DNA of 64,000 bases from Jonesia denitrificans DSM 20603 (GCF_000024065.1 NC_013174.1:2356001-2420000); one strand, 5' to 3'. Numbered from the stretch's first letter, positions 8,375-17,352 are shown. Notes: generated from the letters alone by a model not told the origin. Made by a program: numbers and translations.

Positions 8375-8710
8375 TCAGGCTGCGTCGAAGATGCTGAGGT
8401 CCACTCCGAGGAAAGCTGCTGCTTCTTCTTCGTCCATGGTCTCGCCGCCCATCGCTTCGGCGAATGCGAGGCCGTCTTCGGTGCATCCCCATGCTGGTAC
8501 GTGGTAGATGGTGTGGGTGGCGGTGGCTGCTTCGTAGAGTGCGCGTGCGTGGCCTTCGCCTTGACGGTCTTCGTTGACTGAGATGTTCATGATGAGGCCG
8601 TTTGCTGCTGCGACGTAAAGTTCTGCGATGACCTGGCCGTCTTCGATGACTTCCCAGATGAGGTTTTGTGTGCCGTCTCCGTAGTAGTCGCCGGTGCGGT
8701 GCTGGATCAT
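8375..8710 (-). CDS. GNAT-fold acetyltransferase-like protein, prophage accessory
   Basis: A 111-residue protein. Residues about 28-65 ('ELYVAAANGLIMNISVNEDRQGEGHARALYEAA') carry the GNAT motif A pattern (strand, then Q/R-x-x-G-x-G/A, then helix). The protein is shorter than a full GNAT enzyme and ends in an acidic tail. It lies 36 bp upstream of the 199-aa gene on the same strand, behind a recognisable promoter, so the pair probably forms one transcript expressed in lysogens. Substrate unknown; it may be a degenerate binding-only GNAT. Confidence 0.65.
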   Translation of the reverse strand: MIQHRTGDYYGDGTQNLIWEVIEDGQVIAELYVAAANGLIMNISVNEDRQGEGHARALYEAATATHTIYHVPAWGCTEDGLAFAEAMGGETMDEEEAAAFLGVDLSIFDAA

Positions 8711-8751
8711 CGTCTTGCCTTTCGCTTGTGGTGTCCCTTGCTGATACCTCT

Positions 8752-8780
8752 ACTATACGCAAGCTGAGTTGGGTACGCAA
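8752..8780 (-). promoter_or_regulatory. Promoter for the two minus-strand prophage genes
   Basis: On the minus strand TTGCGT is followed 17 bp later by TATAGT, placing transcription start about 35 bp ahead of the 8710 start codon. The -10 differs from consensus at one base. Confidence 0.6.
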
Positions 8781-8991
8781 CCCCGCTTGTGTAGGATGGG
8801 CGGGTGAAAACAAAGTCAACCCAAAAACCCTGACACCACACAATCAACCCACACACCTTGACACCCGAGTTCAGGGCAAGTTTTTCCGAGTCAACTCTCG
8901 AAATGGCCTGTACCAGCAGTAACGCTAAAAATGAGAATGGCTACAATGATGGCTACCAACGGCCAGGAAATCGGGCGATGCGAGGATAAGC
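8781..8991. other. Gene-free prophage end region with short repeats
   Basis: No convincing gene is seen. The stretch carries repeated short words: TCAACCCA-like copies near 8816 and 8845, TGACACC near 8829 and 8859, and ATGGCTAC at about 8937 and 8950. This spacing is compatible with integrase or excisionase arm sites beside an attachment core. That use is inferred; no integrase gene is inside the window. Confidence 0.35.
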
Positions 8992-9024
8992 AAAAACCCC
9001 CGGAATCGGCGAGATTCCAGGGGC
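8992..9024 (-). terminator. Intrinsic terminator of the tRNA-Thr transcript
   Basis: Minus-strand hairpin with stem CCCCTGGAATC/GATTCCGGGG (one A/C mismatch), loop TCGCC, followed by five T. It lies 8 bp past the tRNA 3' end. Confidence 0.85.
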
Positions 9025-9031
9025 TTTGCGG

Positions 9032-9070
9032 TGGAGCCGCCTACGAGAATCGAACTCGTGACCTTTTCAT
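9032..9070. other. Probable prophage attachment site within tRNA-Thr 3' half
   Basis: Prophage genes end about 320 bp from the 3' end of tRNA-Thr and host housekeeping genes resume on the other side. The crossover core should therefore overlap the T arm and acceptor stem. The second copy would be beyond the left edge, so the exact core cannot be seen. Confidence 0.4.
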
Positions 9071-9107
9071 TACGAGTGAAACGCTCTACCGACTGAGCTA
9101 AGGCGGC
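9032..9107 (-). tRNA. tRNA-Thr (anticodon CGT)
   Basis: The 76-nt minus-strand sequence folds as a cloverleaf. It has acceptor GCCGCCT/AGGCGGC, D stem GCTC/GAGC, anticodon stem TTTCA/TGAAA with loop CTCGTAA (anticodon CGT, reading ACG), T stem ACGAG/CTCGT with loop TTCGATT, and an encoded CCA. The 3' half faces the prophage. tRNA 3' halves are standard integrase targets, so this is the likely attachment site. Confidence 0.97.
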
Positions 9108-9160
9108 CGGCTTCTCTCACACCCGGAGCGAATCACTGATGCGAGCGAAGAACCTCCCTC

Positions 9161-9190
9161 ACTTTACCGACGCATACCGGTTCAGCGCAA
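9161..9190 (-). promoter_or_regulatory. Promoter of tRNA-Thr
   Basis: Minus strand TTGCGC, 18-bp spacer, then TAAAGT. It ends 54 bp ahead of the tRNA 5' end. Confidence 0.5.
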
Positions 9191-9205
9191 AACTCGTGTC
9201 AGTGA

Positions 9206-10762
9206 TCACGAACACATTGGGTCAGTGTCAGGCACTGTTCCGTCAACGAAGTAGTCATCCACCGTATTGAGGATGCAGCTGTTGGATTGCCCGTAGGCCC
9301 CGTGACCGTCGCCTTCGTTGGTGATGAGCACACCAGACTCCAGTGTGTCAGCAAGACCCTCAGACCACTTGTATGGGGTAGCCGGGTCATGCGTAGTTCC
9401 GATGACGAGAATGGGGGCCGCCCCGGGGGCGCTGGTGTCATAGTCAGGTGTGACCGCATCGTAAGGCCAGTTCGCGCACCCGATCCCACCGTAGGTGAAG
9501 GACTCTCCCATCACAGGTGCTGCTGCGATGATCTGTTGCGCTTCTTTCTCCATGGTGGCAAGGTCTGAGGCGCTTCGTGAGTCAAGGCAGTTAATGGCGG
9601 TGAACGCTTCCGTTTGGTTGTCAGTGTATTGCCCGCCTTCACGCCCGAAGTAGGCGTCTGACAGGTCAAGTAGTTCAGAGCCATCACGGGAATGGAGCGC
9701 CAAGTTCAGGGCACTGGAGAGATCTGGCCAAATAATGGGCGCGTACATGGGGTAGGCGAGACCGTAGAACGCCAGTGACCGGGTGAGGACGCGCCCTTCT
9801 GGGTCGTCGGTTTGCATGGGGTTCGCTGTCAGGGATTCAAGAAGGTCAGCGATCTCGCCCATCGCATCATCCACGTCACCGCTCAGAGGGCAGGAGTCCG
9901 GGGTGGACAGGCAGTCTTCCACGTACCGGCGCATGACATGTTCAAACCCTTGGGCTTGTTCCAAACTTTGCTCAAACGGAGTCAACCGCGGGTCAATGGC
10001 CCCGTCGAGCGCCATACGTCCCACGTTCTCGGGGAACAATCCAGCATAGGTCGCCCCCAGTTGGGTGCCGTAGGAGTACCCAAAATAATGGAGTTTCTCG
10101 TCTCCCATCAGCGCCCGCAGCAGGTCCATGTCGCGTGCAGAGTTGATGGTGTCCACATGACCAAGAAGATCACCAGTGTTGTCTTTGCACGCTTCAGCGA
10201 ACCGGTCTGCTTCTTCCTGGTACACGGGCAACGTTTTGTCAGTCACGTTCGTGATCGTCAACGCAAGGTAACGGTCCATCTCGGTGGTGTCATAGCACGC
10301 CACCGCACTGGACTGACCGACACCACGAGGGTCAAACCCCAACAGGTTGTAATTATCGAGAAGTTTGCTGCCAAAAATCATGGGGGCGTACCCGACAAGC
10401 TCAATACCCGACCCACCGGGACCTCCCGGGTTAAGGATCACGGTTCCTTGCGCATCGCCACGCGCCCTATACAACTGAAGCGCGAGAGAGATGGACTCCG
10501 AATCAGGGTCGTCCCAATCCATGGGGGCACTCACCTCCGCGCACTCATAGGTTCCCCCTCCACACGACTCCCAGCTGACGTCCTGCGTGTAATAGGTGTC
10601 AAACCCCTCAGGGATAGGGCCAGCAACGTCAGAAGACGTCGTCGTCCCAGTCGGCGTTTTGTCCGGTTCCTCTTGAGCACACCCTGCGAGCGCAATGGTC
10701 ACAGCAAGGGCGGTGGCGGCAAAGGCGGTGAAGGGGGTGGGCCGTCGTCGGGGGGCGGTCAT
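9206..10762 (-). CDS. Secreted alpha/beta-hydrolase lipoprotein, tripeptidyl aminopeptidase (TAP/SlpE) family
   Basis: A 518-residue exported protein. The signal peptide has a lipobox LAGC with Cys28 as the lipidation site. The alpha/beta-hydrolase fold shows the oxyanion region 'NPGGPGGSG', the nucleophile elbow 'GYSYGTQ', the acid in 'THDPATP' and the histidine in 'DGHGAYG'. The C-terminal TAP-like domain ends with a conserved Cys (DPMCS). The family removes tripeptides from N-termini or acts as other hydrolases outside the membrane. Its ATG overlaps the holB stop as ATGA, so it is read from the tmk-holB operon. Exact substrate unknown. Confidence 0.9.
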   Translation of the reverse strand: MTAPRRRPTPFTAFAATALAVTIALAGCAQEEPDKTPTGTTTSSDVAGPIPEGFDTYYTQDVSWESCGGGTYECAEVSAPMDWDDPDSESISLALQLYRARGDAQGTVILNPGGPGGSGIELVGYAPMIFGSKLLDNYNLLGFDPRGVGQSSAVACYDTTEMDRYLALTITNVTDKTLPVYQEEADRFAEACKDNTGDLLGHVDTINSARDMDLLRALMGDEKLHYFGYSYGTQLGATYAGLFPENVGRMALDGAIDPRLTPFEQSLEQAQGFEHVMRRYVEDCLSTPDSCPLSGDVDDAMGEIADLLESLTANPMQTDDPEGRVLTRSLAFYGLAYPMYAPIIWPDLSSALNLALHSRDGSELLDLSDAYFGREGGQYTDNQTEAFTAINCLDSRSASDLATMEKEAQQIIAAAPVMGESFTYGGIGCANWPYDAVTPDYDTSAPGAAPILVIGTTHDPATPYKWSEGLADTLESGVLITNEGDGHGAYGQSNSCILNTVDDYFVDGTVPDTDPMCS

Positions 10763-11916
10763 GCGGTTCTCCTGGCGTGCGTGGTGGGTGTGCGGATGTC
10801 AAGAAACATGGCTTCAAGGACAAGGAGGGGGGCGACGTTCGCGGCGAGGCGGCGGCGAGCGCGTTGAATGGCGTCGATTGCAGTGAGGGTGTGTTCGGGG
10901 GTGGTGCGGTGAGCGATGTCGTCGATGGTGGTGGTGAGGTCTGTATTGATGGGGGTGGCGGTAGCCCCGGTTTGGGTGAGGAGGATATCGCGGTACAGGG
11001 AAATGATGTCAGTCATGCACCGGTCGAGGACGTCGCGTTGGTGGCGGGTTGCGCGGCGTTTTTGGTCGTCTTCGAGGGTTTTGATGTGACTGCGTAGTGC
11101 CGGTGGCAGGGTTCTGGCTTCGCTTGCGCCCAGGGTGCGCAGGAGTTCTTCTTTTTCTTGGGCGTCGCGTTCTGCGGTGGCTTGTTGGGCGTCGTGTTGG
11201 GCGGTGTCGAGGAGTTCAGCGGCAGCGTAGATGGCATCGGCGACAGTGCTGATACGAGCGGTCAGAGCAAGGACGTGGGTGCGGCGTTGCCGAGTCTCAG
11301 GGTGGGTTGCGTAGCGTCGTGCCATGCCGATGTGTGATTGGGCGGCGGCCGCGCTCGCGTGGGCGGTGGCTGGGTCAATTCCGTCACGTGTGATGAGGAG
11401 TTGGGCCACATCGTCGATGGGTGGGATGCGCAGCGCAAGGTTTCGGCACCGTGAGCGGATGGTCACCATGACGTCCTGGGGGCTGGGTGCGCACAACAAC
11501 CAGATGGTCCGTGGTGGGGGTTCTTCAATGGCTTTGAGCAGGACATTTGTGGTGCGTTCCATCATGCGATCAGCGTCTTCGATAATGATGATGCGCCAGC
11601 GTCCTTGAGAAGGGCTGCGAGTTGCTTCGCTGATGAGACCGCGCACGTCATCGATGGCGATGGTGACTTTGTCGGTCGCGACAACAGTGACATCAGGATG
11701 TTGTCCCTTGAGGACCGTCGTGCACGATGCGCAGTGCCCGCACCCACCGTTGAGGCATTGAAGGGCAGCCGCGAAAGCGCGGGCCGCAACGGAACGGCCC
11801 GATCCGGGTGGCCCAGTGATCAACCATGCGTGTGTCATGGACTCAGGGTGAGTGATCGCCTGAGTGAGAGTATTGACCGCATAGGGTTGCCCAACAAGTT
11901 CTTCCCACACACTCAT
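10759..11916 (-). CDS. holB: DNA polymerase III delta-prime subunit (clamp loader)
   Basis: A 385-residue AAA+ protein. It shows a P-loop variant GPPGSGRS at residues 35-42 with Arg in place of the usual Lys, a zinc-finger Cys set at 54, 59, 62 and 65, the 'IIEDADRM' Walker B region and the sensor 'SRC' motif. Delta-prime subunits do not hydrolyse ATP, so the altered P-loop fits. It loads the sliding clamp within the replicase. The start overlaps tmk by 4 bp and the stop overlaps the hydrolase gene by 4 bp. The tmk-holB pair is a common actinobacterial arrangement. Confidence 0.95.
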   Translation of the reverse strand: MSVWEELVGQPYAVNTLTQAITHPESMTHAWLITGPPGSGRSVAARAFAAALQCLNGGCGHCASCTTVLKGQHPDVTVVATDKVTIAIDDVRGLISEATRSPSQGRWRIIIIEDADRMMERTTNVLLKAIEEPPPRTIWLLCAPSPQDVMVTIRSRCRNLALRIPPIDDVAQLLITRDGIDPATAHASAAAAQSHIGMARRYATHPETRQRRTHVLALTARISTVADAIYAAAELLDTAQHDAQQATAERDAQEKEELLRTLGASEARTLPPALRSHIKTLEDDQKRRATRHQRDVLDRCMTDIISLYRDILLTQTGATATPINTDLTTTIDDIAHRTTPEHTLTAIDAIQRARRRLAANVAPLLVLEAMFLDIRTPTTHARRTA

Positions 11917-12578
11917 GAGCGCCCCTGTGCACGGGTGGTCACACGCGCCCCAAGCCGGTCAACTAAAGCGGCACGAACACGGCCTGCCACCTCATCGATG
12001 GTCCCGATCCCGTCAACAATGACCCACCGCTCGGGTTCTTGCTCCGCCAAATGGCGATACGTCGCGTGCGTCGTGTCATGAAAATCGTCACCCGCCCGCT
12101 CCAACCGGTCAGGTTCCCCTTCACGCCGAGCAGCCCCTACCCGCGCGGGAACATCAATCAACACAGTCAGATCAGGGATCAGCCCATCAACCGCCCACAA
12201 CGACAAATCACGAATGGTCTTCGGGGTCAGTGTCCTGCCCCCACCCTGGTACGCGATCGACGAATCAAAGTACCGGTCACACACCACAGTACGACCCAGT
12301 GACAACGCAGGACGGATCACCGTATGCACATGGTGAGACCGATCAGCGGCGTACAACAACGCCTCCGCACGCGGACCCATGTCATCACCATGAAGCAACA
12401 ACTGGCGAATATGCTGACCCAACTCAGTCCCCCCAGGCTCCCTGGTCAACAGGGCATCATGAGCGTAGGTATCAGAAAGCCATTGCGCGGCCAAACGCGC
12501 CTGCGTCGTCTTCCCACTGCCATCTCCCCCCTCAAAGGTGAGAAAGAGACCAGCGTGGGGTTGAGGGTTCTCGTGCAC
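11913..12578 (-). CDS. tmk: Thymidylate kinase
   Basis: A 221-residue kinase converting dTMP to dTDP with ATP. It shows the P-loop GGDGSGKTT (residues 17-25), the 'TREPGGTELG' DR-like dTMP-binding loop, 'DRYFDSSIAYQG' and a lid region with 'ARVGAARREGEPDRLE'. Length matches the family (about 210). It heads an operon with holB and the secreted hydrolase, all joined by 4-bp overlaps. It is divergent from the HAD gene with a 54-bp gap that must carry both promoters. Confidence 0.95.
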   Translation of the reverse strand: MHENPQPHAGLFLTFEGGDGSGKTTQARLAAQWLSDTYAHDALLTREPGGTELGQHIRQLLLHGDDMGPRAEALLYAADRSHHVHTVIRPALSLGRTVVCDRYFDSSIAYQGGGRTLTPKTIRDLSLWAVDGLIPDLTVLIDVPARVGAARREGEPDRLERAGDDFHDTTHATYRHLAEQEPERWVIVDGIGTIDEVAGRVRAALVDRLGARVTTRAQGRS

Positions 12579-12632
12579 ACCCCAACCCTATCGGTTGGGC
12601 CAGGGGTGGCGCCGCATCGTAAGGTCATACTC

Positions 12633-13307
12633 GTGGATACTTCTTCTGCTTCTTCACTCACCCCCCTCCTCAACCGCCACTTTGACGCCGTCCTTTGGGA
12701 CATGGACGGAACGCTCATCTCTTCTATTCACGTCACCGAACGCTGCTGGGGACAATGGATGGAACACTACGGATACCCCGCCGAGCACTACCACCAATTC
12801 CACGGCACACCCGCACGAACAATCGTCGAAACCCTCCTCCCCGCGCACCTACACGACGAGGGATTTCACCGCATCGTCGACCTCGAAATGAACGACACCA
12901 CCGGCATCACACTGCTCCCAGGAGCACACCAGGCGCTAGCAGCGCTCCCCACACAACGCCGGGCGATCGTTACCTCGTCCACTCGAGACCTTGCCCTGCG
13001 ACGTCTTGAAGTCACCGGAATCGCCATGGACACCCTCGTCACTGCGGATGATGTCACCCACGGGAAACCCCATCCCGACCCCTACCTGCGCGCCGCCCAC
13101 CTCCTTGGGGTGGACCCAACCCGGTGTGTTGTGTTTGAAGATGCGCCCTCCGGTCTGGCTGCAGGCCGCGCTGCAGGGTGTGTCACAGTGGGACTCCCCG
13201 GCACTCACGCGCTCGCTGACCTCACCGCGGACGTCCTGTTGCCGTCCCTTGAGGCCATCCAGGTGGTGAGTACCGAGGAGGGGGTTGTGTTTAGCGCTGC
13301 CTTGTAG
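12633..13307 (+). CDS. HAD-superfamily hydrolase (beta-phosphoglucomutase-like)
   Basis: A 224-residue cytoplasmic phosphatase or mutase. GTG 12633 was chosen because the HAD domain begins shortly after it; AAGG lies 8 nt ahead, and the long in-frame upstream extension runs antisense over tmk. Motif I is WDMDGT (nucleophile Asp), motif II 'TSSTRDLALRR', motif III Lys in 'HGKPHPDPY' and motif IV 'VVFEDAPSG'. The cap domain 'GTPARTIVETLLP' resembles subfamily IA sugar phosphatases such as phytase-like or 2-deoxyglucose-6-phosphatase enzymes. Sugar-phosphate dephosphorylation is likely; the substrate is not known. Confidence 0.85.
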   Translation: MDTSSASSLTPLLNRHFDAVLWDMDGTLISSIHVTERCWGQWMEHYGYPAEHYHQFHGTPARTIVETLLPAHLHDEGFHRIVDLEMNDTTGITLLPGAHQALAALPTQRRAIVTSSTRDLALRRLEVTGIAMDTLVTADDVTHGKPHPDPYLRAAHLLGVDPTRCVVFEDAPSGLAAGRAAGCVTVGLPGTHALADLTADVLLPSLEAIQVVSTEEGVVFSAAL

Positions 13308-13332
13308 GGCGCACAGGGCCAAGCTCACACGC

Positions 13333-13378
13333 GACAAAGCCTCCGGTGCGCGCTGTCTCGCATACCGGAGGCTTTGTC
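13333..13378. terminator. Bidirectional terminator
   Basis: Perfect 15-bp inverted repeat GACAAAGCCTCCGGT/ACCGGAGGCTTTGTC. It sits between the convergent HAD and oxidoreductase genes and gives an A/T-flanked hairpin in both directions. Confidence 0.8.
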
Positions 13379-13388
13379 ATGTCAAGAG

Positions 13389-14438
13389 TTACTCGTTGGG
13401 GTAACGCACACCAATCTGTGCCCGCACCTCATCCATAATCTCCATCACCTCAATGGAGGACTGCCACGGCATCCGGTCGCTCGCGGTACGCCCTTCGCTG
13501 ACGCATCGCGCGACCTCAGCAGCCTCAAATTCCAGCCCGAGCACATCGTCTTGTTCGTAGGTGGCAGTTGACACCCCATAGGTGGTGTGAACAAACGAGG
13601 TCGGGCGGTAAAACGCCTCAGCAATATCGATGCGCCCCTTAGTTCCCACAATGGACGCCACTGTGGGCGTCTGCCCCCACTGTGTTGTGTGCAGGAGTGC
13701 CTGCGTGCGCCCAGGGTAATCAAAGATCATGGACACTTGCCCATCAACGCCCGTGTCCGTAAGAACACCGCGAGCCGTTATTGCCTCTGGGTGACCTAAG
13801 AGGTCGTGCGCAAACGCAATCGGGTATACACCCAGGTCAAGCAGCGCCCCTCCAGCAAGGTCAGGGTTAAGGAGACGGTGTTCCGGCCCAACGGTGAATG
13901 CTTGTCCGTGATCAGCAGACACCACAATGATGTCCCCGAGCACTCGGGATTCAAGAATGTGACGGACCTGAGCGATGTGGGGCAAGAACCGTGTCCACAT
14001 GGCCTCAAGAACAAACACTCCCGCTTCTTTCGCAGCATCAAACACCTCACGTGCCTCTGCTGCGTTACGGGTAAAGGCTTTTTCCACTAGGACGTGTTTT
14101 CCAGCGCGAATCGCAAGCAACGCATGGTCACGGTGGTGGGAGTGGGGGGTACCAATGTAGATCGCATCTAACGACTCGTCGCCCACCAACTCCTCGTAAC
14201 TCCCATACGCGGTGGCTGGGGAATCCTTGGGAAGGTGGGAGTCAATAAATGTCTGAGCTTTTGCACTGTCGCGTGACGCAACGGCAGCGATCGTTGATGC
14301 TGTCCGTTCGGTGACTGCTTGCGCGAACGACTCAGAAATCCAACCTGCACCCAGGATGCCCCATCGAATGGCGGGGGCGTCTTGGGGGCGGGGTGCAACG
14401 CCGGTGGTCAGAGCAGAGGGGATCGTGATGTGTCTCAT
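13389..14438 (-). CDS. Gfo/Idh/MocA-family NAD(P)-dependent oxidoreductase
   Basis: A 349-residue enzyme. The N-terminal Rossmann domain has 'GILGAGWIS' (residues about 27-35), 'IYIGTPHSHHRDHA' and the catalytic-lysine motif EKAF (usual EKP). The C-terminal alpha/beta domain has 'GGALLDLGVYPIAFAHDLLG', as in dehydrogenases acting on sugars or trans-dihydrodiols. It would oxidise or reduce a sugar or polyol with NAD(P). It stands alone, separated from topA by 33 bp. Substrate not deducible. Confidence 0.88.
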   Translation of the reverse strand: MRHITIPSALTTGVAPRPQDAPAIRWGILGAGWISESFAQAVTERTASTIAAVASRDSAKAQTFIDSHLPKDSPATAYGSYEELVGDESLDAIYIGTPHSHHRDHALLAIRAGKHVLVEKAFTRNAAEAREVFDAAKEAGVFVLEAMWTRFLPHIAQVRHILESRVLGDIIVVSADHGQAFTVGPEHRLLNPDLAGGALLDLGVYPIAFAHDLLGHPEAITARGVLTDTGVDGQVSMIFDYPGRTQALLHTTQWGQTPTVASIVGTKGRIDIAEAFYRPTSFVHTTYGVSTATYEQDDVLGLEFEAAEVARCVSEGRTASDRMPWQSSIEVMEIMDEVRAQIGVRYPNE

Positions 14439-14471
14439 GTTCCGACTCTACCGGTGTCACTTCCCTGTGTC

Positions 14472-17243
14472 TCAGGATTGAGTCTTCTTTGTCGCTGTCG
14501 TTTTCTTGGCTGGCGTCTTTTTTGCGGCAGTTGTTGTGGTTTTCTTGGTCGCGGTGCTTTTCTTCGCGGTCGTGCGGGTCGCCCGCTTGACTGGCGCTTT
14601 CGCGCGCTTTTCCGCGAGAAGTTCGACGGCTTGCTCAAAGGTCACGGACTCAACGGTGGCATCTTTGGGCAGAGTACGGTTTGTTTTTCCGTCGGTGACG
14701 TAAGGACCAAACCGGCCATCTTTAATGACAATGGGCTTCTCACTGGTCGGGTCCACGCCCAACTCGCGCAACGGCGCGGACGCTGTTGCCCCACGTCCTC
14801 GCTTGGGTTGCTTGTAGATCTCTAGTGCTTCATCAAGCGTGATCGTGAGCAGTTGCTCCTCGGACGTGATCGTCCGTGAGTCTGTTCCCTTCTTGAGATA
14901 GGGGCCGTAGCGACCATTGTTCGCCGTGATCTCTGTTCCGGTGTCCGGGTCCACACCAACCACACGCGGCAACGACAACAGTTGGAGCGCCTCATCCAGT
15001 GTGATCGTTGTCAGCGAATGAGATTTGAACAGTGATGCCGTGCGCGGCTTGGGTAGCGCGGCCTTCGCTTTTTTCTTTGCCGCAGCGGACATCGACTCAT
15101 CGAGTTCCGGTTCTGGGATGATCTCGGTGACGTAGGGGCCAAACCGTCCAGACTTCGCGACAATCATGTGCCCACTAACTGGGTCTGACCCAAGTTCAAT
15201 GTCGCCGTCTTTCTGGTTTTCCAACAAGTCGCGAGCAACGTCAAGTGTCAGTTCATCTGGTGCAATGTCGTCTGGGACGGACGCACGCGGCGGGTTCTCA
15301 CCTTCCGCGGTGTCTGCCGTCAAGTGCTCGATATACGGCCCATAACGCCCCACCCGAAGAACAATGCCCTCACCCAGTGACACGGTGTTGATCTCTCGGG
15401 CATCAATGTCCCCGAGCCCTTCCACCAGTTCCTTCAAGCCAGCCTTGTCGCCTCCGGCTCCCCCAAAATAGAACTGCGTAAGCCAATTGACCCGGTCTCC
15501 CTGACCAGCAGCGATCTCATCGAGGTCCGATTCCATTTGGGCCGTAAAGTCATAGTCAATGAGTTGACTGAAGTGCTCTTCCAGTAGTCGGATCACAGAG
15601 AATGCCAACCACGAGGGGACAAGCGCCTGCCCTCGATTGTTCACATAGCCACGGTCCTGGATGGTGGAAATAGTCGATGCGTAGGTCGAGGGGCGTCCAA
15701 TACCCCGTTCTTCCAGTGCTTTCACCAAGGACGCTTCGGTAAACCGCGGTGGTGGGGTTGTCGTGTGACCGTCAGCAGAAACGTCACGTGACGCCAACGG
15801 GTCACCTTCCACCATGTGAGGAAGACGCCCATCAGATTGCGACCCGTCATCATAACGGTCAACATCGCGACCTTCCTCGTAGGCTGCAAGGAACCCACGG
15901 AAGGTGATGACCGTACCCGATGCGGAAAATGTGGCGGTGGTTGTTTGTCCATCAACCTGCCCCGGCACATCAATACGCACAGACGCAGTCGAACCACGCG
16001 CATCAGCCATCTGGGAGGCCACCGTGCGCTTCCAAATGAGTTCATAGAGCCGGAACTGGTCTCCACTCAACACATTGGCCACCTGGGCTGGCGTGCGGAA
16101 CGTGTCCCCCGCAGGGCGGATCGCTTCGTGCGCTTCCTGAGCACCTTTAGACTTTGACGCATAGTGGCGTGGTTTTTCGGGCACAAACTCAGTACCGTAC
16201 AAGTCTGCTGCTTGGCTTCGCGCAGCACTGATCGCTTGAGCTGATAACGCCGGCGAGTCGGTACGCATGTAGGTGATATACCCGTTTTCGTACAGCGTTT
16301 GTGCCACCCGCATCGCTGTTTTTGAGGACATTCGCAGTTTTCGCGACGCTTCCTGCTGCAACGTTGACGTGGTGAAGGGAGCCGCTGGGCGGCGGGTATA
16401 GGGTTTCGTGTCCAGTGACGCAACGGTCGCTGGAGCGTCAGTCAGCGACTGAGCCAACGTCGTGGCAGCATCTTCCGTCAGGTGCACCACGTCACGCGCC
16501 TTGAGTTCACCGCGGTCAGTGAAGTCACGGCCGGTGGCGACCCGTGTCCCATCCACATGGGTCAGCCGAGCCTGGAAGGTACCTCCTGCGTCTTGCCCTT
16601 GGGTCGCTTCGAACTGCGCAGTCACATCCCAATAGCTCGCAGGTACAAACGCCATCCGCTCGCGTTCCCGCTCCACGACCAGGCGAGTAGCCACCGACTG
16701 TACGCGCCCGGCGGACAACCCTTGCCGAACTTTACGCCACAACACCGGAGATACTTCATACCCGTACAACCGGTCCAAAATACGGCGTGTTTCTTGCGCA
16801 TCGACAAGCCGCTCATCAAGGTCACGGGTCGTTGTCAACGCACGCTGGATTGCCTCCCGGGTGATTTCGTGAAACACCATACGTTTGACCGGCACCTTCG
16901 GTTTCAACGCCTCAAGAAGGTGCCACGCAATCGCTTCACCTTCCCGGTCCTCATCGGTAGCAAGATACAGTTCATCCGCATCTTTGAGCAGCCGGCGCAG
17001 TTCCGTGACTTTCTTCTTTTTATCCGGATACACCTCGTAATAAGGGGCGAACCCATTGTCCACATCAACAGCGAACTTGCCATACCCCGACTTCTTCATC
17101 TCAGCAGGAAGTTCACTAGGCTGTGGCAGGTCGCGAATATGCCCCACACTCGCTTCAACATCAAAATCAGCACCCAGATAGGCGGAAATAGTGCGCGCCT
17201 TCGCTGGTGACTCCACGATGACGAGTTTTCGTCCTTGGGACAT
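14472..17243 (-). CDS. topA: DNA topoisomerase I (type IA)
   Basis: ATG 17243 is preferred over an in-frame ATG at 17291 because GCAGGA lies just upstream and the TOPRIM domain starts six residues in (VIVESPAKA). The 923-residue enzyme relaxes negative supercoils. The TOPRIM acidic set is 'ATDEDREGEA' (about 96-104) and the catalytic tyrosine is Y325 in 'YMRTDS'. Four C-terminal repeat domains carry 'GRYGPYI/FGPYVT' and bind single-stranded DNA. A Lys/Ala/Thr-rich basic tail (about 880-923) is typical of actinobacterial TopA and aids processivity. No zinc fingers are seen, as in other actinobacteria. Confidence 0.96.
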   Translation of the reverse strand: MSQGRKLVIVESPAKARTISAYLGADFDVEASVGHIRDLPQPSELPAEMKKSGYGKFAVDVDNGFAPYYEVYPDKKKKVTELRRLLKDADELYLATDEDREGEAIAWHLLEALKPKVPVKRMVFHEITREAIQRALTTTRDLDERLVDAQETRRILDRLYGYEVSPVLWRKVRQGLSAGRVQSVATRLVVERERERMAFVPASYWDVTAQFEATQGQDAGGTFQARLTHVDGTRVATGRDFTDRGELKARDVVHLTEDAATTLAQSLTDAPATVASLDTKPYTRRPAAPFTTSTLQQEASRKLRMSSKTAMRVAQTLYENGYITYMRTDSPALSAQAISAARSQAADLYGTEFVPEKPRHYASKSKGAQEAHEAIRPAGDTFRTPAQVANVLSGDQFRLYELIWKRTVASQMADARGSTASVRIDVPGQVDGQTTTATFSASGTVITFRGFLAAYEEGRDVDRYDDGSQSDGRLPHMVEGDPLASRDVSADGHTTTPPPRFTEASLVKALEERGIGRPSTYASTISTIQDRGYVNNRGQALVPSWLAFSVIRLLEEHFSQLIDYDFTAQMESDLDEIAAGQGDRVNWLTQFYFGGAGGDKAGLKELVEGLGDIDAREINTVSLGEGIVLRVGRYGPYIEHLTADTAEGENPPRASVPDDIAPDELTLDVARDLLENQKDGDIELGSDPVSGHMIVAKSGRFGPYVTEIIPEPELDESMSAAAKKKAKAALPKPRTASLFKSHSLTTITLDEALQLLSLPRVVGVDPDTGTEITANNGRYGPYLKKGTDSRTITSEEQLLTITLDEALEIYKQPKRGRGATASAPLRELGVDPTSEKPIVIKDGRFGPYVTDGKTNRTLPKDATVESVTFEQAVELLAEKRAKAPVKRATRTTAKKSTATKKTTTTAAKKTPAKKTTATKKTQS

Positions 17244-17352
17244 GTACGATCCTGCTTCCACTCGCGTGCTCCGCCCGTAGGCGTGGGACATCTCTTTGCC
17301 AAATATATAGTGCCTTCACGGCTGCGCATGGCGAGGCAACCGTCACTCCATG

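Noticed and set aside
12324-12632. Upstream extension of the HAD gene
   Set aside because: It runs antisense over tmk; GTG 12633 sits just before the HAD motif I.
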